In this document: piece after piece, positions 26,910-36,258 of the stretch
Layout: each line of letters starts with the position of its first letter
Position numbering within the stretch: position 1 is the first letter of the stretch
DNA from: Bradyrhizobium sp. ORS 285
GTDB taxonomy: Bacteria; Pseudomonadota; Alphaproteobacteria; Rhizobiales; Xanthobacteraceae
Assembly: GCF_900176205.1 (NCBI RefSeq)
Contig: NZ_LT859959.1
Coordinates: 4,671,001 to 4,735,000, forward strand
Length of the DNA: 64,000 bases
Direction of reading: 5' to 3'
The notes under the pieces: model-generated
The model's database searches: none
The model's input: the letters and a program-made list of their open reading frames with translations, nothing else
Told to the model about the DNA's origin: nothing
Made by a program: the position numbers and the translations under genes

Positions 26910-27043
26910 CCTTCGAGACGCCCGCCTTCGGCGGGCTCCTCAGGACGAGGACTGATTTCGCGGAAAGAGAACTGATACCTGGGGAGAGATCTCAACCCTC
27001 ATGGTGAGGAGCGCCTCTTCGGCGCGTCTCGAACCATGAGGCC
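26910..27043. repeat. Intergenic palindromic repeat, family A copy 2
   Basis: Same arms as at 1779-1892 (CCTTCGAGACGCCCGCC, CTCATGGTGAGGAGCGCC, GTCTCGAACCATGAGG) around a unique 40-bp middle. It fills most of the 242-bp gap between the thiolase-like and SDR genes and may separate their transcripts. Confidence 0.85.
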
Positions 27044-27109
27044 CCACCGCCAAATATCGCCCCCTGCGGCGGGCGAGGTAATAACACACATCCAGCCGAG
27101 GAAACTCTC

Positions 27110-28024
27110 ATGACCAAATCACTCCAGGACAAAGTCATCATCGTCACCGGCGCCGGCCGCGGCATCGGGCGCGAGATCGCGCTGCTGTGCGCCGCCGAGG
27201 GCGCCAAGGTCGTGGTCAACGATCCCGGCGTCGCCTCGGACGGCTCGGGCACCAGCGCCGCACCGGCGGAGGAAGTGGTCGAGGAGATCCGCAAGGCCGG
27301 CGGCACGGCGGTCGCAAACTTCGAGAGCGTCTCCGAGGCGATCCCCGCCAGCAAGATCGTGAAGGCCGCGACCGATCATTTCGGCCGGCTCGACGGCGTG
27401 GTCAACAATGCCGGCATCCTGCGCGACATGATCTTCCACAAGATGAGCATCGAGGCGTTCGAGGCCGTCATCAAGGTCCACCTGATGGGCTCGTTCTACG
27501 TGTCGCATTCCGCGGCGCGGCTGTTCCGCGAACAGGAGAGCGGCTCGTTCGTGCACTTCACCTCGACCTCCGGCCTGATCGGCAATTACGGCCAGGCCAA
27601 CTACGCCGCCGCCAAGCTTGGCATCGTCGGCCTGTCGAAGTCGATCGCGCTCGACATGGGCCGCTTCAACGTCCGCTCCAACTGCGTGTCGCCATTCGCC
27701 TGGAGCCGCATGATCGGCACCATTCCGGCGGAGACCGAGGCCGAGAAGGAGCGGGTCGAGCGCATGAAGCGCATGGGGCCGGAAAAGATCGCGCCGGTCG
27801 TCGCCTATCTGCTGGGCGATGCCTCGAAGGACGTCACCGGCCAGATCTTTGCTGTCCGCATGAACGAGATCTTCCTGATGGGCCAGTCGCGCCCGCTGCG
27901 CTCTGTGCATCGCGGCGAAGGCTGGACGCCGCAGACCATCGCCGAGCACGGCATGCCCGCGCTGAAGCCGTCGTTCTACAAGCTCGATCGTTCCGCCGAT
28001 ATCTTCGGCTGGGATCCCATCTGA
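27110..28024 (+). CDS. SDR-family hydroxyacyl-CoA dehydrogenase-like oxidoreductase
   Basis: 304 residues with a Rossmann fold: TGAGRGIG (cofactor loop), NNAGILRDMIFHKM, the Ser of STSGLIGNYGQ and catalytic YAAAK. The NDPG insert after beta-2 and the NNAGILRD motif are typical of the (3R)-hydroxyacyl-CoA dehydrogenase domain of peroxisomal multifunctional enzyme type 2. The C-terminal ~50 residues (RGEGWTPQTIAEHGMPALKP) form an extra tail, without the hydratase or SCP2 domain of the eukaryotic enzyme. GAGGAAA lies before the ATG. The thiolase-like gene upstream fits a beta-oxidation type role. Confidence 0.85.
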   Translation: MTKSLQDKVIIVTGAGRGIGREIALLCAAEGAKVVVNDPGVASDGSGTSAAPAEEVVEEIRKAGGTAVANFESVSEAIPASKIVKAATDHFGRLDGVVNNAGILRDMIFHKMSIEAFEAVIKVHLMGSFYVSHSAARLFREQESGSFVHFTSTSGLIGNYGQANYAAAKLGIVGLSKSIALDMGRFNVRSNCVSPFAWSRMIGTIPAETEAEKERVERMKRMGPEKIAPVVAYLLGDASKDVTGQIFAVRMNEIFLMGQSRPLRSVHRGEGWTPQTIAEHGMPALKPSFYKLDRSADIFGWDPI

Positions 28025-28152
28025 GCGCTGCGACGCGCAAGAACCGGTTTGCAGCGCACACCATCTCAAGTTGTTATTTCTCTAAACGACCCGCACGTCG
28101 CCACGATTCCGTCGTATGGTCGCCTCCCAACGAAAAACGTTTGGAGGAAACC

Positions 28153-29268
28153 ATGACGAATTCGCGACACGATCTCATCAAGGACGTGCCGGCCGAAGCC
28201 GATCGCTTCGACCGGCGCACGCTCCTCAAGGGCGTTGCAGGCTTTGCCGCCGCGGCTGCCGCGGTCTCCCCGGCGATCGCGCGCGACTATGGGCCGCATG
28301 CGGAGCCGCAGCGCTATCCCGATCCCGATATCGTCGTGATCGACGAGAAGCGCTTCAAGGCCAAGGTCGGCAACACCGTCATCAAGCGCCTGTTCACCGG
28401 TTGCCTGTGGGCGGAAGGACCGGCGTGGAACACGCAGGGCCAGTATCTGGTCTGGAGCGACATCCCCAACAATCGTCAGCTGCGTTATCTCGACGACGAC
28501 GGTCACATCTCGCAGCAGTTCCGCAACCCCTCCAACGAGTCGAACGGCAACACCTTCGACTATGAAGGACGGCAGATCACCGCGGAGCGCACACGTCTCG
28601 TCCGCTTCGAGCACAACGGCACGGTAACCGTGCTGGCCGAGAAAGCGAACGACAAGGCGCTCAACGGCCCGAACGACATGGTCGTCAATCCCGCCGACAA
28701 GTCGATCTGGTTCACCGATCCCGGCTACGGCTCGATTAATCTGTATGAGGGCCAGAACGTCCGCAACGGCTCCAACCAGCCGTTCCAGAAGGAAGCGGTG
28801 TATCGCGTCGACGCGCAGTCCGGTGCGGTGACCAAGGTGGCCGACGAGCCGTTCAAGCCGAACGGCATCGCCTTCAGCCACGATTACAAGAAGCTCTATG
28901 TCTGCGACACCGGCACCACGCATTATCCCAACGCCAAGAACGTGGTCTGGCAATACGACATCAACGGCGACAAGCTGTCGAACCCGAAGGCGTTCATCGA
29001 CATGACGCTCGACGGCAAGTCGGGCCTGCCCGACGGCCTGCGCGTCGATATCGACGGCAACATCTGGGTCGGAGCCGGCTGGGTCGGCGAAGGCTATGAC
29101 GGCGTCCATATCTTCGCCCCCGACGGCCAGCGCATCGGCCAGATCAAGCTGCCGGAAATCTGCGCCAACGTCTGCTTCGGCGGCAAGAAGCGCAACCGCC
29201 TGTTCATGACCGCGAGCCAGTCGCTGTATGCGGTGTATGTGGAGACACAGGGGGCGCATATCTGTTAG
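28153..29268 (+). CDS. Tat-exported SMP-30/gluconolactonase family protein
   Basis: 371 residues. The N-terminus carries a twin-arginine signal, FDRRTLLKGVAGFAAAAAA, with cleavage likely near AIARD, so the protein is exported folded. The mature part is a six-bladed propeller of the SMP-30/gluconolactonase type: GCLWAEGPAWN, NSNGNTFDYEG-like substrate region, KALNGPNDMVVNPADKSIWF with the metal-binding Asn-Asp, PNGIAFSHDYKKLYV, and GLPDGLRVDIDGNIWV with the catalytic Asp. It is probably a periplasmic lactonase. TTGGAGGAAACC precedes the ATG at 28153. The same frame is open far upstream inside the SDR gene but only as an overlapping shadow. Confidence 0.88.
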   Translation: MTNSRHDLIKDVPAEADRFDRRTLLKGVAGFAAAAAAVSPAIARDYGPHAEPQRYPDPDIVVIDEKRFKAKVGNTVIKRLFTGCLWAEGPAWNTQGQYLVWSDIPNNRQLRYLDDDGHISQQFRNPSNESNGNTFDYEGRQITAERTRLVRFEHNGTVTVLAEKANDKALNGPNDMVVNPADKSIWFTDPGYGSINLYEGQNVRNGSNQPFQKEAVYRVDAQSGAVTKVADEPFKPNGIAFSHDYKKLYVCDTGTTHYPNAKNVVWQYDINGDKLSNPKAFIDMTLDGKSGLPDGLRVDIDGNIWVGAGWVGEGYDGVHIFAPDGQRIGQIKLPEICANVCFGGKKRNRLFMTASQSLYAVYVETQGAHIC

Positions 29269-29497
29269 CAGAACTGCTGCTCCCGGCGCGCGCTGTTCGT
29301 CCGTCTCGCGTCAGCGCGCGCAGGCGATCGTCATCTGCCTCCTCTCAATGAGGACGCGGCTCTTGGTTCATTTGCAGCTCCGGCTTCGGAGTTGGCCCCT
29401 CTCCATGAACACGCTGCCCATCGATGCGTCACAGCAAGAAATATCGCGGACAGACCTATCCTCCTCACCGTACGCAAGTCCGCCAAGACCGCTTCCT

Positions 29498-29574
29498 CCG
29501 TCATTGCGAGCGCAGCGAAGCAATCCAGAGTCCTTGCTGAGCCCTGGATTGCTTCGCTGCGCTCGCAATGACGG
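29498..29574. repeat. Intergenic palindromic repeat, family D copy 1 (31-bp perfect arms)
   Basis: Arms at 29498-29528 and 29544-29574 are perfect reverse complements over 31 bp around a 15-nt loop (core GTCATTGCGAGCGCAGCGAA). Related but imperfect copies are at 38857-38956 and 41391-41475. The complete match suggests this copy is recent. Confidence 0.9.
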
Positions 29575-29598
29575 AGAATAGACGGCGCTCATCCCTTT

Positions 29599-29628
29599 CC
29601 ATGAACACGCCTCTCGGCGTGTTCATGG
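29599..29628. repeat. Perfect 13-bp hairpin
   Basis: CCATGAACACGCC (29599-29611) and GGCGTGTTCATGG (29616-29628) pair perfectly around TCTC. Part of the arm (CCATGAACACGC) also occurs at ~29403, so it may belong to another small repeat family. Confidence 0.75.
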
Positions 29629-29660
29629 TCGAGTGTGCAGTGCCGCCCCGGCTGTGGCCC

Positions 29661-29799
29661 CTCATGGTGAGGAGCGCCGCGGTCCGGTCGTACCATCAGC
29701 GAGGGTCTATATCGCGGCGCGTCTCGAACCATGAGGCCCCGGCCGGGCCTCGCCCTTCGAGACGCGCGCTAAAGTGGCGCGCTCCTCAGGGTGAGGGGT
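29661..29799. repeat. Intergenic palindromic repeat, family A copy 3 (arms in swapped order)
   Basis: The CTCATGGTGAGGAGCGCC...GTCTCGAACCATGAGG half comes first and the CCTTCGAGACGCGCGC...CTCCTCAGGGTGAGG half second. This is the reverse of copies 1 and 2, as expected if each half is an independent mobile unit. Confidence 0.8.
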
Positions 29800-30182
29800 G
29801 AAAGTGTGCTGTAACGTATGAGGCGCTTCAATGGTCCAGACCTTTGGCCTTGGCAACAGCTTCATTTGCTCCGCATAAAATTCTACAAAAAATAATTATC
29901 TTGCTATTTTTCAGCATTCATGCTTTTCTCCCCCCATCCCGCCTCAAGCAAGGGGCGTAGCGCGCGATCGTCACGACACGCGAGGCGGGGATGCGATGAC
30001 CGCAGTGGGCCGCAGCGTGTCTTCACCGATGCGCGGACGAACGGCTTCGTTGCGGACGTGAAATCGCGTGGTCCTGGCGCCCCGACGCAGGCGTCAAGTT
30101 CGTGTGGTGCCTACGCATCGCAGGGGCGACGGTGTCTACGAGCCGGCACACCGGGGAGATCGCGTATAAGCGTGAAGACATC

Positions 30183-30286
30183 GCGCGGGGAATGCCGGAT
30201 GTTCGGCTGAACCTGTGGTGACTGCCGCCTGCTTATCTTTCTGCAGGCGGGCCATGGGTGAGGCCTTCACCCGGCATTCCCCGCGC
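30183..30286. repeat. Long inverted repeat around a nested hairpin
   Basis: GCGCGGGGAATGCCGG (30183-30198) and CCGGCATTCCCCGCGC (30271-30286) are perfect 16-bp complements. Inside is a second hairpin, GCCTGC...GCAGGC, around 30228-30250. It has no coding role and may be a structured RNA element or another dispersed repeat; only one copy is in this window. Confidence 0.7.
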
Positions 30287-30409
30287 CCTTGCATGTTTGC
30301 GAGGGACGAACTCATCGCAAGAGCTCGGGCATGATGTGCCGCGAGAACGCGATGCCGTGTCCCATGCTGTTTGAGACTGTGAAACGGAAGATGTCCAAGC
30401 GACGCTGCC

Positions 30410-30550
30410 GTAGGGTGGGCAAAGGCGCGCCTCCGAACTTGCGTTGCACGCCGCACTATCTCGCGCGCCGTGCCCACCATTGCATCCGACGACGTCGCTG
30501 CACGGTGGGCACGCAACCGCCCTCCGGGCGGCCGCTTTGCCCACCCTACG
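30410..30550. repeat. Intergenic palindromic repeat, family B copy 2
   Basis: GTAGGGTGGGCAAAGGCGCG at the left end, CTTTGCCCACCCTACG at the right end, with CGTGCCCACC and CACGGTGGGCACG in the middle. Same layout as 1901-2039 and 48507-48643. Confidence 0.85.
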
Positions 30551-30570
30551 GTTTTCACGACACCCACCGC

Positions 30571-30725
30571 TGTCGTCCCGGACAAGCCATGCCGCGCCAG
30601 CGCGGCATGGCGCCGATCCGGGACCCATACTCTGTGGCGGTCGGGTTGGGCAAAAGGCCAATGACCAGCGTGCCTCGAACCGCTCCCTGGGGGTATGGGT
30701 CCCGGCGTGCGCCGGGACGACAGCG
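30571..30725. repeat. Intergenic palindromic repeat, family E copy 2
   Basis: TGTCGTCCCGGACAAGCC at the left and GCGCCGGGACGACAGCG at the right, with internal GATCCGGGACCCATAC and TATGGGTCCCGGC also complementary. It ends ~22 bp before the ppc stop codon and could terminate or protect the ppc transcript. Confidence 0.85.
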
Positions 30726-30747
30726 AGTGTGTGGCGGCCGGCTCGGC

Positions 30748-33543
30748 CTACCCCGTATTCCTCAACCCCGCCGAGATGCCGTTGATGGTCAGCTGAATCC
30801 CGCGCAGCACCTGCTCGTCCGGATTCTGCGCGCGGTGCGCCTTCAAGAGCTCGACCTGGACGTGGTTGAGCGGATCGAGATACGGAAACCGGTTGCGCAC
30901 CGAGCGCTCCAGCAGCGGGTTGCCCTGCAACAGCCGCTCCTGGCCGGTGATGTCGAGCAGAGTCTCGATCACGAGATTCCATTCACCGCGGATGCGGCCG
31001 AAGATCTTTTCGCGCAACGCCTCGTCGGGCACCAGTTCCGCATAGCGCGAGGCGATCGCGATCGAGCTCTTGGCGAGCACCATGTCCATGTTCGACAGCA
31101 GCATGCGGAAGAACGGCCACTCGCGATTGAGCTCGCGCAGGAACGGCATGCCCTGGTCCGGATTTTCCGCGATCCAGGTCTCGACCGCGCTGCCGAAGCC
31201 GTACCAGCCCGGCAGCATCAGCCGGCACTGCGCCCAGGAGAACACCCAGGGGATCGCGCGCAGATCCTCGATCGCGCGGGTCTTCTTGCGCGAGGCCGGA
31301 CGGCTGCCGATGTTCAAGGTCGCGATCTCGTTGATGACAGTCGAGGCCCAGAAATAGTCGACGAAGCCGTCGGTCTCGTAGACCAGGCCGCGATAGGCCT
31401 TGAAGGCGAGCTCGGAGAGCCTGTCCATCGCGGTGAGATATTCGCGCTTCGGCGCCGGCTGCCGCGGATGCAGCAGGCTGGCCTCGAGCGTCGCCGCCGC
31501 CAGGATCTCCAGATTAGTACGGCCGACTTCGGCGTTCGAATATTTGCTGGAGATGATCTCGCCCTGCTCGGTGATGCGGATCTGGCCGTTCACGGCGCCG
31601 CCGGGCTGCGCGATGATGGCGTCATAGCTCGGGCCGCCGCCGCGGCCGACCGAACCGCCGCGACCGTGGAACAGCCGGAGCCGAATGCCGTGGCGCTCGA
31701 AGATGTCGACCAGCCCGATCTCGGCCTTGTAGAGCTCCCAGCCCGAGGTGACGAAGCCGCCGTCCTTGTTGCTGTCGGAATAGCCGAGCATGACCTCCTG
31801 CACGGCGCCGCGGCTGTCGACGAGGCGGCGATAATCGTGCAGCGCCAGCATCCGGTCCATGATGCCGCTGGAGGCCTGCAGATCCTCGATGGTCTCGAAC
31901 AGCGGCACGATGTTGACAGCGCAGCGACCGGAGGGATCGATCAGCCCGACCTCCTTCAACAGCAGCGCGACCTCCAGCATGTCCGACATGCCCTTGCACA
32001 TCGAGATGATGCACTGGGAAATCACGTCGGCGCCGAACGTCGCGTGCGCCTCTGCGGCGGCACGGAACAGGTCGAGCTCGCCGACCGTCTCGTCGCTGTA
32101 CTTGACGAATTGCGACACCAGCGGCCTGTTATTGCGCAGCTCGCTCACCAGCAGGCCGACGCGCGCATCCTCGCTCAGCGCCATGTAGGACATGCCGGGC
32201 ATCGCGGTGTCGATCAGCTCGGCCACCGTGCGCTCGTGCACCGCCGAGTTCTGGCGGATGTCGAGCCGCGCCAGATGGAAGCCGAAGCAGTCGACCGCAC
32301 GCCGCAGCATCCGCAGGCGGCCGCGCGCGATCACCTCGGCATTGTTGGCGATCAGCGAACGATGCAGCACGTCGAGATCGTCCTGCAGCTGCTTGACGCT
32401 GTCATAGGGCGCGACCGCCGCCACCGGCAGGCGGCTGATCTGGATGCCGAGCTTTTTCGCGGTGGCTGCGAGGCGCGCGTAGATGCCGGACACCGCCAGC
32501 CGATACGGCTCGCCGCTGCGATGGGGCGACGTGTCGGGGGAGCGCTCGGCGAGCACACGCAGCTCCTCGGAGACATCGGCGAGATGGGCCGCCATCGACA
32601 GCTCGCTGCCGAGCAGATGCAGCTCTTCAAGATAGTAGTGCAGCGCCAGGCTCGACTGCAGCTTCAGCGTGCCGCGCATCACCTCGGCGGTGACGAACGG
32701 ATTGCCATCGCGGTCGCCGCCGATCCAGCTGCCCATGCGCAGGAACGACGCGAGGTCGCCCGCGACCTCGGCGCCGTCGTTCAGCCGGTCCTCCAAGCTG
32801 CACAACAGCCGCGGCACCTCGCGCAGGAAGGTGTAGTCGTAGAACGACAGCCCGTTGGTGACCTCGTCGAGCACGGTCAGCTTGGTCCGGCGCAGCAGAT
32901 TGGTCTGCCACAGGGTCAGCACCGCGCGGCGCAGCGCCTCGTCATTGGCTTCGCGCTCGTCCGGGGTCAGCTGCATCCGCTCGCGGCGGTCGAGCAGCAT
33001 CGCCACCTCCATCTCGCGATCCATCGTGCTCTTGCGCCGCACCTCGGTCGGATGCGCGGTCAGCACCGGACTGACGAGCGCGGTCGAGAAGAACTTGCGC
33101 AGCTCGGCGGCCTCGAAGCCCGCCGACTTGGCGTGCGCCAACGTCGCGGCCAGCATCCCGGCGCCGCCATTGCCATCACTCTTGGCGCGCATGCGGCGGA
33201 TATTGTTCTGGTCCTCGGCGATGTTGGCGAGGTGGGAGAAATAGCTGAAGGCGCGGACGATCCGGACGGTCTCCGCCGTGGTCATGCCGTCGAGGATCTG
33301 CTCCAGCTCGCCCCTCGCCTGCCGATCCTCGTCCCTGTGGAAGCGCACCGACGTCTGGCGTATCAGCTCGACCAGGTCGAACACATCAGCGCCCTCCTGG
33401 TCGCGGACGGTGTCGCCGAGAATGCGGCCGAGCAGCCGGATGTCGTCACGGAGCCGCGCATCCTCCTCCATGGCTTGCGCCTCGGCGGCGCGGTTGGGAC
33501 GGATTTCCTCTGGCATGACATCTTGTATGGCTTGCGGCGACAT
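30748..33543 (-). CDS. ppc: Phosphoenolpyruvate carboxylase
   Basis: 931 residues, normal for bacterial PEPC. Key features: [13 protein letters not shown] with catalytic His164; the [14 protein letters not shown] block; [19 protein letters not shown]; the glycine-rich [18 protein letters not shown] that closes over PEP; and the invariant C-terminal [11 protein letters not shown]. It carboxylates PEP with bicarbonate to oxaloacetate, topping up the TCA cycle in the cytoplasm. The ATG at 33543 is followed by an unusual but plausible N-terminal extension of ~25 residues. A family E repeat lies just past the stop. It stands alone, unrelated to the lipid genes around it. Confidence 0.97.
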   Translation of the reverse strand: MSPQAIQDVMPEEIRPNRAAEAQAMEEDARLRDDIRLLGRILGDTVRDQEGADVFDLVELIRQTSVRFHRDEDRQARGELEQILDGMTTAETVRIVRAFSYFSHLANIAEDQNNIRRMRAKSDGNGGAGMLAATLAHAKSAGFEAAELRKFFSTALVSPVLTAHPTEVRRKSTMDREMEVAMLLDRRERMQLTPDEREANDEALRRAVLTLWQTNLLRRTKLTVLDEVTNGLSFYDYTFLREVPRLLCSLEDRLNDGAEVAGDLASFLRMGSWIGGDRDGNPFVTAEVMRGTLKLQSSLALHYYLEELHLLGSELSMAAHLADVSEELRVLAERSPDTSPHRSGEPYRLAVSGIYARLAATAKKLGIQISRLPVAAVAPYDSVKQLQDDLDVLHRSLIANNAEVIARGRLRMLRRAVDCFGFHLARLDIRQNSAVHERTVAELIDTAMPGMSYMALSEDARVGLLVSELRNNRPLVSQFVKYSDETVGELDLFRAAAEAHATFGADVISQCIISMCKGMSDMLEVALLLKEVGLIDPSGRCAVNIVPLFETIEDLQASSGIMDRMLALHDYRRLVDSRGAVQEVMLGYSDSNKDGGFVTSGWELYKAEIGLVDIFERHGIRLRLFHGRGGSVGRGGGPSYDAIIAQPGGAVNGQIRITEQGEIISSKYSNAEVGRTNLEILAAATLEASLLHPRQPAPKREYLTAMDRLSELAFKAYRGLVYETDGFVDYFWASTVINEIATLNIGSRPASRKKTRAIEDLRAIPWVFSWAQCRLMLPGWYGFGSAVETWIAENPDQGMPFLRELNREWPFFRMLLSNMDMVLAKSSIAIASRYAELVPDEALREKIFGRIRGEWNLVIETLLDITGQERLLQGNPLLERSVRNRFPYLDPLNHVQVELLKAHRAQNPDEQVLRGIQLTINGISAGLRNTG

Positions 33544-33672
33544 GGATGCGCTCTCCAGCAGCTGCCCATTTACGGGTCAGTCTGCCGTATCCGTACCGCA
33601 GCGCAAGATCAAGAAAGAGGCGTCGCCTGCCTTATTGAATGCGACGCTCACCTTCTGTCCCCGACGGCCGCA

Positions 33673-35217
33673 TCAGATCTGCCGTCCCGCCCGTTCCCAA
33701 TAGGGATCTCGCAGGCGTCGCTTGAAGATCTTGCCAGAATCCTCGCGGGGCAATTGGCCATGGATTTCGATGTGCCTGGGCACCTTGTAGTCGGCCAGCG
33801 ACGCCTTCAGCCGCGCCTTGACCTCGCCGGTGTCCAGCGTCACGCCGGGCTGCGGCTCGACCACGGCCATCAGCGCCTCGCCGAACTCGGCATCGGGGAT
33901 GCCGAACACGGCGCAATCATGCACACCGGGCACCGCGTGCAGCACGGCCTCGATCTCGGCCGGATAGATGTTGACGCCGCCGGAGATCACCATGTCGCGC
34001 TTGCGGTCGCAGAGGAACACGTAGCCCTCTTCGTCCATGTAGCCGACATCGCCGGAGGTGATGAAGCCGTCGCGGTCGATCTCAGCGCGCTTCTCCGGCT
34101 TGTTGTGATAGGTGAAGTCCGGATTGCCGGCGATGCGGGAATAGATCTCACCGACCTCGCCCTGCGGCAGGACACGGCCGTCCTCGCCGAGGAAGCGCAG
34201 TTCGGCGCCGGGCGAGATCTTGCCGACGGTGCCAGGCTTGCGCAGCGCATCTTCGGAGGTCGCGAAGGTCACCGCACCCGACTCGGTCGAGCCGTAGAAC
34301 TCATAGATCACCGGTCCCCACCATTCGATCATCGCGCGCTTGACGTCGGCCGGGCAAGGCGCCGCGGCGTGGATGATATGGCGCAGCGAGGAGACGTCGT
34401 AGCGGCGGCGCACCTCCTCCGGCAGCTTCATCAGCCGGATGAACATCGTCGGCACCATGAAGATGGTGTCGATCCGTTCGGCCTGGATGACCTCCAGAAA
34501 TGCCTCCGGCTCGAAGCGCGGCATCAGCACCAGCGCGCCGCCGAGCCGGCCGGCGCGCAGGCCGAAGGCGTTCGGAGCCGAATGATAAAGTGGTCCCGGA
34601 AGCAGCGCCCGCGAGCCAGGCCTCAGGCCATAGATCAGCGCCCGCATTCGTTCGGCGGAGGCCGCCTGCTCGACCGTCGGCGCGGCGCGGCGGACGCCCT
34701 TGGGGTGTCCGGTCGTGCCCGAGGTGTAGATCATGTTTTGCGGCTGCGGCACCTGCGGCCCCTCGTAGGGGGTCTGCTCGGCGAGCCAGTGCTCGAACTC
34801 GATCGCGAAGTCAGGCGTCTCCAGCAGCTCCGCGCTGATCTTGTAGTTCGACAGGATCTCCGGCGGTGTCGGCACGCTGAGCACAGTCACGCCGGCCGGA
34901 ATCAGGCCACGAAGCTGATGCAGCAGGTCGGCATGGCCGATCAGCACCCGCGTCGCGGAATCCTTCAGGATGTAATCGATCTCCTCCGGCTTGAAATGCC
35001 AGTTCACCGGCACGCCATAGGCGCCGAGCCGCATCGCGCCATAGGCGGCCTCGATGAAGGCGATGTCGTTGCGCATCAGCATGCAGACGCAATCGCCCTG
35101 GCGCACGCCAAGCTGCGCAAGGCCGCTGGCGATCCGCGCGGCGCGGTCGGCGATGTCAGGGTGGCTGCGCCGGCGATCGCCGGAGATGATGCCGCAGAAC
35201 AAAGAGGACGCTTCCAT
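33673..35217 (-). CDS. Acyl-CoA synthetase (class I adenylate-forming)
   Basis: 514 residues. P-loop-like motif YTSGTTGHPKGVRRAAP, YEFYGSTESGAVT, TSGDVGYMDEEGYVFLCDRK, the hinge DMVISGGVNIYPAEIE and the C-terminal catalytic Lys in SGKIFKRRLRDPYW all mark an acid-CoA ligase. The substrate (fatty, aromatic or branched acid) is not clear. ATG 35217 is preferred. The frame is open to 35328, but that part is the family C repeat at 35258-35340 and cannot be coding by design. The N-terminal region is somewhat shorter than average. The crotonase gene lies upstream on the same strand, 130 bp away across the repeat. Confidence 0.87.
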   Translation of the reverse strand: MEASSLFCGIISGDRRRSHPDIADRAARIASGLAQLGVRQGDCVCMLMRNDIAFIEAAYGAMRLGAYGVPVNWHFKPEEIDYILKDSATRVLIGHADLLHQLRGLIPAGVTVLSVPTPPEILSNYKISAELLETPDFAIEFEHWLAEQTPYEGPQVPQPQNMIYTSGTTGHPKGVRRAAPTVEQAASAERMRALIYGLRPGSRALLPGPLYHSAPNAFGLRAGRLGGALVLMPRFEPEAFLEVIQAERIDTIFMVPTMFIRLMKLPEEVRRRYDVSSLRHIIHAAAPCPADVKRAMIEWWGPVIYEFYGSTESGAVTFATSEDALRKPGTVGKISPGAELRFLGEDGRVLPQGEVGEIYSRIAGNPDFTYHNKPEKRAEIDRDGFITSGDVGYMDEEGYVFLCDRKRDMVISGGVNIYPAEIEAVLHAVPGVHDCAVFGIPDAEFGEALMAVVEPQPGVTLDTGEVKARLKASLADYKVPRHIEIHGQLPREDSGKIFKRRLRDPYWERAGRQI

Positions 35218-35257
35218 TCTTGTGGCCTTGTCCGATCTAACGTCGGTTCGAGTGTTG

Positions 35258-35340
35258 TCGTCATTCCGGGACGATGCGGAGCATCGAACCCGGACTCTCG
35301 AGATTCCGGGTCTGCTCCTTCGGAGCATCCCGGAATGACA
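35258..35340. repeat. Intergenic palindromic repeat, family C copy 2
   Basis: TGTCGTCATTCCGGGACGATG and CATCCCGGAATGACAG outer arms, inner GAACCCGG/GATTCCGGGTC. It separates two genes of the same strand, so it interrupts what would otherwise be an operon and overlaps the 5' leader of the acyl-CoA ligase. Confidence 0.85.
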
Positions 35341-35346
35341 GCGGGG

Positions 35347-36156
35347 TCAATCCGCGAATTTCGGCGCACGCTTCTCGATATTGGCCCGCACAGATTCGAG
35401 TTGGTTGGGACTACCGATCAGCTTTTGCTGCTCGACGGATTCAGCCAGCAGCGCCGGCCCCGGGTCGACCGAGAGATTGTTCAGCATCCGCTTGGCGGCG
35501 CGGATCGCATCGGGGTTCTTGCCCGCGATCTCCCGCGCCGTCTCCAGCGCCGCCGCCCGTGGATCGGCGCAGATGCGCGTGACGAGGCCGTAAGCCTGCC
35601 CCTCTTCCGGCGAGAACACCCGGCCGGTGTAGGTCAGCTCACGCAGGATGTCGTCGCGCATCAAGGTCGCGAGAACAGGCGTGCCGGCCATGTCGGGCAC
35701 GAGACCCCATTTGATCTCCATGATCGACATCTTGGTATCAGGCGCGACGTAGCGCATGTCGGCGCCGAGCGCGAGCTGGAAGCCGCCGCCATAGGCCACG
35801 CCATGCACCGCAGCAATCACCGGCACCGGCAGTTGTCGCCAGCCCCATACCGCCTGCTGGGCGAAGTTCGCCTTGCCGTGGGTGCGAATGGTGAGATCAC
35901 GCTTCTCGCCGCCAGCGATACCATTGCCGCCGGACTCCTTCATCGCCGCGAAGCGGCCCATGTCGAGCCCGGCGCAGAACGCGCGGCCCTCGCCGGACAA
36001 CACCACGGCGCGCAGCCCCTTCTCGTTCGCCAGCCGTTCGGTCGCCGCCACCAGCGCCGCGAACATCTCCTGATCGAGCGCATTCATCTTGTCGGCGCGG
36101 ATCAGGCGGACGTCGGCGACGCCGTCCTTGATCTCGATCGCGATGCGGTTGTCCAT
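35347..36156 (-). CDS. Crotonase-superfamily enoyl-CoA hydratase/isomerase
   Basis: 269 residues. Oxyanion-hole motifs are visible as GRAFCAGLDMGRFAAM and VHGVAYGGGFQLALGADMRYV. The region usually holding the two catalytic Glu reads MSIMEIKWGLVPDMAGT, with Glu in EIKWGL but Asp-Met-Ala at the second site, so hydration by the classical two-Glu mechanism may be altered and an isomerase or other crotonase reaction is possible. It is divergent from the DECR-like SDR gene, with a 102-bp shared promoter region. Confidence 0.85.
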   Translation of the reverse strand: MDNRIAIEIKDGVADVRLIRADKMNALDQEMFAALVAATERLANEKGLRAVVLSGEGRAFCAGLDMGRFAAMKESGGNGIAGGEKRDLTIRTHGKANFAQQAVWGWRQLPVPVIAAVHGVAYGGGFQLALGADMRYVAPDTKMSIMEIKWGLVPDMAGTPVLATLMRDDILRELTYTGRVFSPEEGQAYGLVTRICADPRAAALETAREIAGKNPDAIRAAKRMLNNLSVDPGPALLAESVEQQKLIGSPNQLESVRANIEKRAPKFAD

Positions 36157-36258
36157 CGGGCGGTCTCCTCACGATTGTCTTTGTGACTTTACAGAAGGCT
36201 GCCGGAGCAGTTTAGTCAATCGACCAATTAACTCACAACATGTCAGGCGGAAACTTCC

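Larger units (their letters stand above)
29269..30747. other. Gene-free 1.5-kb repeat mosaic
   Basis: No open frame here has a ribosome-binding site plus a recognisable product. It contains, in order, repeat D (29498-29574), a perfect 13-bp hairpin (29599-29628), repeat A (29661-29799), a short A/T-rich stretch (~29870-29925), a long-range inverted repeat (30183-30286), repeat B (30410-30550) and repeat E (30571-30725). The stretch 29930-30180 is G+C-rich non-repeated sequence that I cannot explain, perhaps a decayed gene. Confidence 0.75.

Noticed and set aside
29920..30210. Short plus-strand frame in the gene-free stretch
   Set aside because: No ribosome-binding site or family resemblance; it runs into the long inverted repeat.
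30289..36186. Very long plus-strand open frame (nearly 2,000 codons) opposite ppc, the acyl-CoA ligase and the crotonase
   Set aside because: It is antisense to well-conserved enzymes, runs through three intergenic repeats, and its translation is rich in His, Arg and Gln with no family motif; typical of the mirror frame of high-GC genes.
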